This document shows positions 46,001 to 58,000 of a stretch of DNA of 64,000 nt, one piece after another. Below the pieces are notes generated by a model. That model did no database searches. It was not told the DNA's origin and worked only from the letters and a program-made list of their open reading frames with translations. The position numbers and the translations under genes were made by a program. How positions within the stretch are numbered: position 1 is the first letter of the stretch; each line of letters begins with the position of its first letter. This DNA is from Agapetus fuscipes (taxonomy: Eukaryota; Arthropoda; Insecta; Trichoptera; Glossosomatidae), in the NCBI GenBank assembly GCA_951799405.1, contig OX637344.1:16306001-16370000 (forward strand), in the 5' to 3' direction.

Positions 46001-49000
46001 AAGTCTGTACAAAATCACGCTAAAATGAAGCACACTTTTAGGTTCTCTAGAGTGCAAGTGAAAAAAAAAACATTAAAAATAAGAAAGTCTGGACAGACCT
46101 AGTATCTACAAAGTTTATACGAAATTCAGCCAAAACATAGCTTAATTTCAACATGTGTGGAAAAAAGTGAAAAAAGGGAAAAATTATAAGAACACAATTC
46201 AAAAAAGTCTGAACAGACCTAAGTCTGTACAAAATCACGCTAAAATAAAGCACACTTTTAGGTTCTCTAGAGTGCAAGTGAAAAAAAAATATTAAAGTCT
46301 GGACAGACCTAGTATCTACAAAGTTTATACGAAATTCACGCCGAAACATAGCTTAATTTCAACATGTGTGGAAAAAAGTGAAGAAAAAGGAAAAATTATA
46401 CAAACAAAACAAAAGAAACTGAAGTGAAAGTGAAATGAGTGAGTGCAAGTGGAAAAAAAAAAAAAAATACAGATAGATAAACAATGTTTGATTTCACACA
46501 CCCTTATTTCTTCCCCCACGTGTTGATCAAGTACGACATGCTCATTCAAATCGCCAGGGAAGAAACCAGAGCGTCTAACACTCCATCTAGTTTTTAGTCA
46601 CTATTTACTAAGTGGGGTGTGAGATCCTCTAAGTTTTTTTTTCAAACGCCCCGGTTTTTCAGTCGACAAAATGTTAAGTCATGTAAGCCGTGCAAGTTAA
46701 CAAACATGATACCACACTTCACCGGGAAAAAAACTGGGGTGTGTAAAACACTACTTAAGATCTCACACACCATTTAGTAAATCACTATTGGTTAGGTGGG
46801 GTGTGATAATCTACCCAACATTGACCAAGACAGAGGAAGACATTGCATGTAGTGCACTGAGCACTTGTGTCGGTTCTCCGTTGAAGTGACAAGCAATGCA
46901 TGCAACGCCCCCTCTTGTACTTAGTGGCTTTTTTATTAGTCCTATTTGCTGCATTCTCGTTCAATACACATGCTGGGAAATGATTGCCTGGATTATACCG
47001 TTCTGCGAGGTTGCTTGAGGATGTAGCGGGCCTAATTCTTTGAGTATGCTCACCCTCCAGGGAAACGGCCTTCGCCAAGGCTAATCAAAATTGCCTATTA
47101 TTCATGCTAGTATCATTGCACCTATATATTACATAGCTATTGTGGATACTAGTGTTGAGCAAGCGCTTAAAAACTTTCATATACCACTTGTCGTACGCTC
47201 GTACAACCTGAAACAAATAAAAATGCTAGAATTAATTTTGGGGCCGTGAAGTTAAAGAGTAGCGATCGGACCTTTAGAATGCTTCAAAGCACATCAAACT
47301 TATATGTAATTTGGATAAATTCTCTGTACAATTACATATTTTACAAACTTTTAGTGTTGAAATGAAATGTTGAAACACAAAAACTGACACAAAAAATTAA
47401 GCCAAAGGGAAAAAATATTCTGATAACCAAAAAATCTAATATTTAAGTCACGTTTTTTGTTAGTTTCTACTTGTTTTTATTTCAAGCTAATTTATTTAGC
47501 TTGAATGTTGTATAAACAAATACGTTGATTTAAGTACCAAATTTTTGAAAGACATTGTTGCTTCAGGTATTTATCCAAAAAATCTCAAGCAAATCCCTCT
47601 GCTCTGGGCGCTTTTTTACAAAATTGCTGGGGCTAGATAGGTTAAATATTAATATATCTTTGCAAAGCCGATAGACGATAAATAAGCAAAGGTTTCGGTT
47701 TTGAAAATATGAATGGAAATAAATTGTTACCTGAGTAGCTCCGGAGCTCCATCTCACTGATCGTACCGGGAAACCCTCCTCAGGTATCACCTGAAGGGTT
47801 CCCTCGGGTGACCGCATCACCGGGTATGCCATCTTCACATTGTTATCCATCTACAAAAAATAATAAAATATGTTAGCAGATCGTAGATGTTTCTGTGGGA
47901 CATAAAGTAGCAATAATGCATACAGGGTTATTACATATAATATATTTTGAACCGATTTTTATTTTGAGATATTAATGTTTTAAATTGTTTTTTTTTTTTC
48001 AAAAATAGCAAAGCATTTTTTTTATTATGCAAAATAATATGAGATGCTGTCTTGTTTTCTGTGCAGTCGTTTTTATTTCATTTAAATATCTTTACTACTA
48101 AAATATCTTTGCTTCTTATTATTTTAACAATAACAAAAATAATCTTCATTTGCAAGTGAGAAAAGGGAAATAATAAAATAAAACACAATTTAAGAAAGTC
48201 TGAATAGATCTAGTATCTACAACGTATATACGAAATTCACGCTTACACATGATTTAATTTCAGCCTCTTTGGAAAAAGTGAAAAAAAATAAAAAAAAATA
48301 AAAAAAAAACACCACAATTTAAGAAACACTAAAGACTTGGTCTGTACAAATTTCACGCCAACATTAAATTTCTTTTTTGCTTCTCTAAAGTGCAGGTGAA
48401 AAGCAGGTAAAAAAAAAATTTAAGAAAATCTAAAAAGACTAAATACATACGAAATTCACCCTCAAACGTAATTTAATTTATGCCTCTTTCGAGTGCAATA
48501 GAAAAAAAAGACGAAATAATAAAAACACAATTTCAGAACAGATCTAGTCTGTATAAAACTTACTTTTGGCTTTGTGCACACTGTGTCATATTTTACCACT
48601 TACTAATTTTTAATGCATTACTTAACAAATATTTGACGGAAATACGTTTGGGCATACAAGGGTCAAAATGTTTCGAACCAGCCTGTACCTAAACCGCTCG
48701 GCCGGAAGCGCAGATCTGCGCTCTGACGGCTACCTACAAGTTTCGACAAGAATTTAGAAAAAAATACTCTAGCTTGCTTCTATTGTTGTATTTCAACGAA
48801 ATGCTTACAAAATTATCTTCAAAACTGTGTATAAAACATATTCACGGTAGAATAAGAATATGAAGAAATAAAATATTCAAAAGTACCGTTGCTCTGACTA
48901 ACAGTCAGTATCAAAGTTTATGTTGATTTATCAAATGATTTTACTTACTTATTCGTAATATTTTTATTCAATGCTATTAGGATAATGATCTAAATATAGA

Positions 49001-52000
49001 AAATATAGACTTTACTTACGTTTTTCAAATGATGTATTTATAATCCGTAAACTTTGAGGTCCAATGCACGTCCACTCACGGCGAAAACTTTCGAACTTTT
49101 GAATATTTTCCACAAGCCCTTCATAACGGAAATGAATGCCGTGATTTGATTAGTTGATGGCTTCACCCAATAGGAACATGTTGAGCGATTTTCAGTCTTA
49201 TTGCTACACAAAAACTAAAGAAAAAAAATAAAAATCGCGATACGTCCTTCGAGCGCAGATCTGCGTTCCGGCGCTCTACGGGGACAGCGCAGATCTGCGT
49301 TCCGGCGTCCCACGGGTTAACATTCAAAGCTCATATCAAATGCGTGCCCATAAACAGTCACGTATAAGTTCGCGCTTACAAATGCTAAATGTGTACTTAT
49401 AAATCTTAAATGAAATTAAACTCTGCAACTTTTACCGACTTTTCCTGAAACAGGTGTGGCATTTTGTTATTGGTTGATATGGCCTATAATGGCCTTTGTC
49501 ACATAGAAGTGGGATGTTTCTTTGGACTCGTTTGACCTATCTAAACTGTTTTTTGTTTACTTTGCAGCCACATGTGCAGACTGGGCATAGACGTGGGAGA
49601 TATCACCACCGTAGTGAACTGTGCCCCCATAACAGGTACACTTTATTCATGTTCATAGCATTTGCATTTTCAAATATCCTCTAATATTACGCTCACTTTG
49701 CATATCCCATTCTTTCACAATCTCCTCAATCTTATCACTCCATACTTTTCTCGGTCGTCTGTAACTGTAACTCTGCCGTCATTCCACTAGGGGTGGCCAA
49801 AGCCTCTGCAGAGCTGCCTCCATTTCTTTCTATCCTGACATACCTCTTTCAATTCATTCATATGCATCACTTTATTCATGCATTTTCTCCTTTTTCACTC
49901 ACTTTGTATATCCCATTCTTTCACAATCTCCTCAATCTGATCACTCTATACTTTTCTCAGTCGTTCCTTACCTCTTTTTCCTTTCACACTTCCTCTGCAT
50001 ACATACTTTGTCAGTATATCATCATTCATTCTTTCCACATGCCCCAAACCATCTCATCACATTCTTTTGTACCATCTACTGTTACATCTTCTGCTAGATT
50101 CTCTTTTTAGTTAAAATGCCAGATTTTTTTTTCACAATTTACAATTCATTTCACAACTTGATAATCACTGTTTATAGGTGTTACTTAGCGAATCACTCTC
50201 TTGCGACTCTGCTGTCCGTATCATTTTGATCTCTTTTTTAATGAACCAGAGGGGATTTCTCACATTTATTTCAAGGTGCTGCCCAAGTTGATGATAATGA
50301 TGTATGTTGCAGGTTACCAGTATGTGCTGGGTGGGGAGGGCCAGCTGGTGTACAAGGAGAACTGGTCGCACATCACGTCTCCCTACGCGCTGCACATGGT
50401 GCTACCCAAGCTGGCTATCGCCCCGGGCAGTGGCAGCAAGCGCTTCAGGAGGCTCCAGGATGCCTTCCCTGCAGGGGACACGGCCTTCCTGCTCTCTGGA
50501 CCTTACTACGCTTGCATGGCACAGGTGAGATCTCCCCTCATATCTCCACCAAGGGTATCATACTAATGATAATAAGAATTCATCTATCTATAATTTATAA
50601 TCCTACGCTGCTATTCTTAGACATTTTAGTCGTCCGTTGAGCTCACGCTTTGACAAACTAATGATGCATTTGTATGAAGACCTGTCAATCGGAGATGGCC
50701 GCAAGTGAACAGTTGATTAGTCTTCATACAAATATTACCAAAATTTGGTAGGTAAGAATGACCGAGGTGATGAGACTTCCAGCCCAGGCATCCATTAGTT
50801 TGTCAAAGCGTGAGCTCAACTGATGACTGAAATGACTAAGAATAGCCCCGTAAGTTGTTCAAAAACAAATGATGGGTCTCGTTGGTGGTGGATGGTCATG
50901 AGAGATGGTCCCACAACCATCAAAAGTGAGGTCACCACTTTACCACTGTCACTAGTCGTTTAATTTGACTAGCGTGTTCTGAAAGATAAGAAATTTAAAT
51001 TTAAGAAAGGAAACACTCAGTTCACGAAACACATCAACATTTATATCAGGAATAGTTACACAAGTAGAATGCTAAATTAAAATTTTATTGATTAGACCAC
51101 ACAGAATTTACTATGAATAAATGGAAGAAGAGTAAAGGCTACGGATGTCGGAACGGGTCAGAGAATTCACAATACAATATTAGATTGGAAATACAAAGGC
51201 AATATGGATAGTCAGTTAGGGTGTAATGGAATGCTTACTCAGGTCTGCGGTCCGAGTTGGAAGAGGAAGAATAATATGTTAGCTACGTGGCGTGGCGTAG
51301 TCACTAAAACAAACTTTATTTCACTGTCTTTTGAGAAAAAATATCAGATAAGGAGATATGTCTTGTATCTTTGGAGGTATTTAATATCAACACCAAGAGT
51401 TGGGTGGCTGGATTATGGCAGAAAATGGCTGGCGCTTTAGAGATTAACCACTAGGCTACCGATCGGTCAAGGAGATAATGACATTTGAACTCTCCTCATG
51501 CTTGTGATGTTCCAGGTGATAGACTCCTCTCTGGTGGGAGCAGGCAACGGGCGCATCAAGATCAGCGTCCTGATGGAGCCAGAGCCCGACATATCCCCTC
51601 CCAGCTGGCGACACTGGAGGAACAGATACATGCAACCCCGGGTGGCCGCAGCTAAATGCGGTACGCTCACAGCTCCACCGTGTCGGACAGTTTTAATCTC
51701 TATCGTTATTGAATAAGAGTCTTAGGCTTACACGGCCGGCTCATGATGCTCAAGTGATGTTTTCCGGGATCTGTTGGAGCTTCCGGACGTTTCGCTGGAG
51801 CTTCCGGACGTTTCGCTGGAGCTTCCGGACGTTTCGCCCATTTCTACAATGGGCTTCTTCAGCGCGAAGTATGATGATGAAGATGATCTTCACACTATCA
51901 CAGTTGTCATCAAGATCATCTTCATCGTCATACTTCACGCTGGAGAAGCACAACGTAGACATGGGCGAAACGTCCGGAAGCTCCAGCTCCCACAGACCAC

Positions 52001-55000
52001 AGCAACAGATCCAGGAAAACATCACTCCAGCATCTACCGTTATTATTCACAACAAACAAAATCCATGGCTCAATTTTCCATACAAAAAAATGGTACCCCA
52101 TGGATCAGCTATGGATGAAATGTATATAATAATAATCTATAATCTAAGTTGCAAGTATATATCAACATTCAAAGCTCATGTCAAATGCATGCCCACAAAC
52201 ACTTCGCGCTTACAAATGCTGAATGTGTACTTACAAATCAAAATCAAAACCTCAAATGAACATGAACCCTGCAACTTTTGCTGACCTTCCCTGAAACAGG
52301 GGTGACATTGGCTTCATCGTCAATATCAAAAACTCCAATTTTTCAAGCAAGGAACAGTTTCTGTAAGGCTGGATGAATTTTGGTGGCTGGTTGATGATTT
52401 TTTCAACCCAGTAAAGAGCAAATGGAAATGTTTTTTTTTTTTTTTGTTTTTTGTTATTTTTCGGAATAATGGTTTGTCTAGTATCGGAAAAGTGTTGTAA
52501 ATCTCCAATTTTTTTTGTAATATGTAAAAATGTGAACCGTAACGTAACCCCTGTTGAAATTTAATCCTTTCCGAAGTTTCTAACCCACTACCTTCCCATT
52601 AGAAGTCCGAAGTGTTCATCACTAGTTTATGGACCGGATAACAATTCATATACCACAAAGTAAATAACTGAATGTGGATGTTTCAGGTATTTCTTCGCTG
52701 ATGTTGGCGCGACTGACGAGCTCCATATTTGTGATCCCTGGAGACAAAGTTGATGCTCCTCAAAAGTCAATCCGCGGAAAAGATATCGGCCTCAACCTCA
52801 AGTTCACAAAGAAGGTAATTATGGCGTCTGTTCTGATGAAATAGCCTCACTTATACCCCCTCCTCTCGTCACAACAAGGGCAACTCGTAGAACGGCTCAC
52901 ATACAACCGTTTGCAGTCTATATCAAAACTATCAGAACTTGGTGTTTTCATGACTCATTCCTTTGCCCAACTGCCCGCTTATGGAATGAGTTATCGGTAT
53001 CTGTGTTTCCATCCCAATTTAACCTAATCCTTTTCAAATCCAATATCAATCGCCATTTCCTCTCAGCGTCTCTAAACAAAGCAACGCAACACACCACAGC
53101 ACTGCACAGCTAATGGCCCTGCAACCGGATAAGGACAACTGCCACATCACCAACACTTCTGCGGCACTATAACAAGTGTCATAGACCTCTAGAGCCTCTT
53201 GAATCTAGGGAGTCTCCCGCACAGGCTTCCTTAAAAAAAAAAAAATTGCCAGGAGAAGTTGTGGAAATTGAGTTCATAAAGAAGGTAATTATGCCAGGAG
53301 AAGTCGTGCTATAAGGCATACAAGTCATATTGTTTTTTGCCTACAACCATTTCTGGCTACTCCAATGTGTGCGCTGACATTCCAGAATGAAGAGACCACG
53401 GGCTACACCCACCAGGAGCAGAACCGCTGGTCCTACTCGGAGCGGTGTGTGGATCTCATCAACGCCTATTCCGGCAAGTTCCACGGCATGTTCATGAGGA
53501 TGGAGAAGCTGATGAACCGGGACTCCGTGTACGAGAGGGAGCTCTTCCCAGATCCCGAGTGAGTTATGCCTCATGTGTTATCCAAGAATTTAGTTCACTC
53601 GTTTATTTTGGCCAGAAATTTTGTGATGGAAATGACATCTATTGAGACTCCGATGCATACAGAGAGCTGAGACTGATGCTATATTTAGGACAGGTTGTAA
53701 TTAAGCCAGTCTTGATTTACGCTTTCGAAACCTGGGTAATGACAGAAAAAAAACTGATACCTTGATGGCAACATTTGACATCTACAGAGAGCCCAATGTG
53801 ATCAGTTCCATCAAAATAAGGCGCCTGAAATAAGCTGGTCATATAAGCGCCTAACCTTCTCAGCCAGCACCCCAAGGTTCAAGAAGACCAGCCTCTGCAG
53901 TTTCAACGAGCGTCAGTCTTATAGATTTTACCGTATCTATTTGAAGTAAGAACGCAATAAAACATGGTAGTGCGTGAACAGATTTTCGCTGTGCGATCAA
54001 TTTGGTTCAGCCGCACCGTCAGATCCGTACGAATTTTGGAGACCGTGCTGTCCGTGTTGCGGGTCCGGTGGAGTGGAACAGACTGCCACCCGGTGTGAAG
54101 AACTCAACTCCAAATCTGTGGGTATATTTCGCGGAGCTTTCAAAATGCACCTTTTCAAAAAGTCTTATCCGTGATCGGAGAGGGCCCTTGTGTTGTGACA
54201 CACACAAAAACGGCGCTCTCCTATCATTTGTAAATTAAAATAAATAAGCCTGTTATAAATATATATATATATATTTTTTGTAAGAAATCCTGTGCGGGAG
54301 ACTCCCTAGATTTCAGAGACTCTAAGGGCTATAACGCTTGTTTTAGTGCCGCCGAGGTGTTGTTTACGAGCTTGGTCGTCACTACAAAGCGCCAATACTC
54401 AAGCAAAACCAAGTTGTTATAAGGCTGCACGTAAACAGCTGATTACTGGTAAAATCTATTGTTGGAATGAGCACCACAGTCCTCGATTGTACGCCAACTA
54501 ATTGATGTGTGTCGCAGGGAAGGCAGCCTTGAAGAGGTGCTGGCCTGGCTGAAGGAGCAGCCGCACAAGGACAGCTCCATCAGGGAGTGCGGCACTGAGT
54601 GCCTGGACCCGGAGGAGATGATCTACATCAGGAACCTGGTGGACTCTCAGCTGGGCGGCGCCGACGTCGACACAAGCAAGAGAATCACCCTGCAAGTCAA
54701 GCCTCACATCCTCTTCAAGGTCAGTCTGACATTACATCAAGGTGTTGTTAGATTTGAGCTCTTTTGAGGTTATGTTTAATTCTTTGTCTACACTTGATAA
54801 GACATAGCACCGTTTTTAGCAACATCTTTGGCATTAGCAATATAGCATTTATGTCTACCGTCATGTCTTCTGTCAGATGCGGTCAAGACCATAGTAGACG
54901 CGTTGTGATGTCTCAGATTGACTATTGCACAACGCTTTATAGTGGTCAGCCAAAGAAGCAGTTCAACCGCTTTCAATCTGTGTTGAATTCGGCAGCAAGA

Positions 55001-58000
55001 CTCATATTGGGGATACCCAAATTCGCTCACATCACTTGGCTGTTAAAAAAACTACATTGGCTTCATTTCTCGGAGAGGGTGGTCTACCGTGTTTGTGTGA
55101 TGGTATATAAAGCCATCAATGGCTTGGCTCCACCTTATCTGACTGGCATGATTTTTCCTGTTGAAATGGGTGTAAGGAGGCAGACACTCAGATCCGCGGG
55201 CGATGGAGCAGTCAATTTGGTTCAGCCGCGCTGTCAGATTGGTACAAATTTTGGAGAAAAACTGTGCTTTCCGTGTTGCGGGTCCGGTGGAGTGGAACAG
55301 ACTGCCACCCGGAGTGAAGAACTCCAAATCTGTGGGTGTATTTCGCGGAGCACTCAATACACACCTTTTTAAAAAGTCTTATCCATGACCGGAGAGGGCT
55401 CTTGAGGTGTGACACACACAAAAACGACGCTCTCTTATCATTTGTAATTTAAAATAAATTAGCCTGTTATAATAATAATAGCGTTGCTTCCACGCTGACG
55501 TTTGTCCTTGTTTGTCTACAGCCCGAGCTCCATTCTGGCAACGTCCCTCCAGATCCTTTAGCCTCCAAGTACATGATGTACGACAGAGTGGTCAATGTCA
55601 ACCCCTCGTCCATGGTAAGTCATCCATAATCATCATCATTATCATCCTGCCACATGACTCTCACAAGTGTCATAGACCCAAAAGTCTGCTCAATAGGCTT
55701 CAACCGCTACAGAACGCCGCGGCTAGACTTATATATGGGGCTGCAAAGTCTTGCCACATCACTCCTCACCTTCAAGCTCTCCATTGGCTGAAAATCCCTG
55801 AGAGGATTACCTTCAAAGTCGGCTAGCTCCCCTTTAAAGCACTGCGTCCGAATATAGACGCATGCGGTATAAATCTTGCGATTGATAAAATTGACAAATT
55901 TTAAAGGAAAAAGGGCATAATTTTAAGACATTATGGCATGTGTTATTTGGTTGTTGAAACACAAAATGGATTTGGACAAATGGCCTTATTTCGTATGACT
56001 AAATTACTAAATTACTAATGTACTAAATTGTTTGTTAGTATGTTCCTTGACTTATAGGTTGGTATGCGGCTGACCATCCATACTGTAAAAAATGGTTTAC
56101 TTTGCCAATGTCACCCCTGTTTCAGGGAAGGACGGCAAGAGTTGCAGGGCTTATGTTCATTTGTGATTGGGTTTTTATAATGTAGGTCCACATGCGGCAC
56201 GTGCTAGCGCGAAATTATACATGTCTGCTTGTGGGAATGCATTTAATATAAATCTTAATGATATATATCCTTGCAGCTTAGATTAGATTAGATTTGACTA
56301 CACCACTGCAACGTTTGACAGGACTGAGAAATGTGGGCTGTAGTATGTATTAATGCAGTAATTTAGTTTCTGCTCTATGTTATTGCTCCATGGTCCTCAT
56401 CCTTTCTGCACGGCAATTGCAGATTAACTGCTTACTAATGTCTGTTGTTGTCTGCAGGTGCCCCTAGGCTACAGGGGCACAGTCACCGGCATTAGCAACC
56501 TCAAGTCCACGGTGGAGACTGTGAAGATCTCCGACAAGTACAACACGGAGCCCGTCTACAGGATACTCTTCGACAAGTCCTTCCCGGGGGGAAACAACAC
56601 TGACGGCATCACGGGCAACAGGTTCTACAAGTAAGAGACACCCTCTACTGTTATATATACGGATAATTTGTTTTCTCTTTCTTCGCGTGCTTCCTGGAAA
56701 ACATGTAACTCTTCAACCTTTTCTTTAAGCGGTTCCGCTGGCAGGGTATGTGAGATTTTTTCTCACTAAAAACCCCCCTCGTCATCTTGCCACACCCCGG
56801 GACTGCCGTCAAGCATGACTTCAGAGTGTGGTGTGTCTATACATGCACAGTATGTCTTCACATTTCAGTTGCGTCAACCGGCAAAACTACATTTTGGTGG
56901 GTCGTGTTGATCCTTCGCCTCATGCGCTCGGCATCCTTCTTCTCTCCAATCATACAAAAGACAAAGGTATCCCAGGCCCGCCAGTTCTCTTCTGATTGGA
57001 GCATTGACTGTACTACGAGTACCATGTCCAGGTCTAGGCGATCAACCACAATGGTTGCCATTAATGACCCCCTGTGGTCTGCCCAGGCAGGACACGACAG
57101 TAGCGTGTGCTTTGCGTCATCATTTGCTGAGTAGCAGTGCTGCCATTACTGATTATGTCATTTCGCCCCCTCAGTTCTTGTTTGGCTTATCTACCATTTG
57201 ATTCAAAGATGACCTTTCAATGAAATTGCCTTAAAAATCACATTCTTCAGAATCTGAGCTGGGAAAACAACATTAATCAAAAGCTAAGATGATAATTTTA
57301 AATATTTTAAAAATCAGTTTCCAGTTTTGATTATACATATTTGTCTAGTACACATACAAACATTGCTCATGTGAAATTACCTCTGATGTACATAAAACCA
57401 TTCAAGCAACACCACTGCGGGCACCCTTTCAGGGAGACATAGACCTTCGAGACTTTAAAGAATTGGGGAGCCTCCCGCACAGGATTCTTTAAAAGAAAAA
57501 GACAAAGAGCACTAAGGGGATGATTTAGGAAGATGGATATAAAATACTGAGTAAATCGGTCATTCTGCCATATGTATTAAGCTGTTTGTGTTGCAGCATG
57601 CTGGGCTATAACCTGCTGAACATGTCCCACGGCCGCGCTAACCACGAGAAAGCCAACGACAAGGTAACAAACAAGGTCCCATACCTCTTCTTCTGTTCAA
57701 AATTACCAATCAGTACAACAAAAAAATTAAAAGCGAGTACAAGTGCTTCAATGACTTGGAATGCTGTTTCTGCCTCACTGAGGGAACTGGATTTGGAGAG
57801 ACTGTTCAAAAGACGTTTCAGGACTCACTTCTTTATCCAATCATATGGACAAGCGCCTTTGCAATGACACACTGTCATCAAAAGGCGCTTTATAAATTTT
57901 GAACTTCATCATCATCATCGAATGGCTCAGAGATAGAAGAGGTGCCTTAATCCTCGTTAATTGAAAAATTGTTTACAAATTTTGTACCGGAACCACAAAC

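Noticed and set aside
45265..46549. Several Phe-rich minus-strand frames
   Set aside because: Generated by the A/T-rich satellite units; same peptides recur with the repeat period.
51709..52284. 191-codon frame after XRN1 exon 18
   Set aside because: Runs through an inverted repeat and a family A repeat; peptide repeats reflect DNA repeats.
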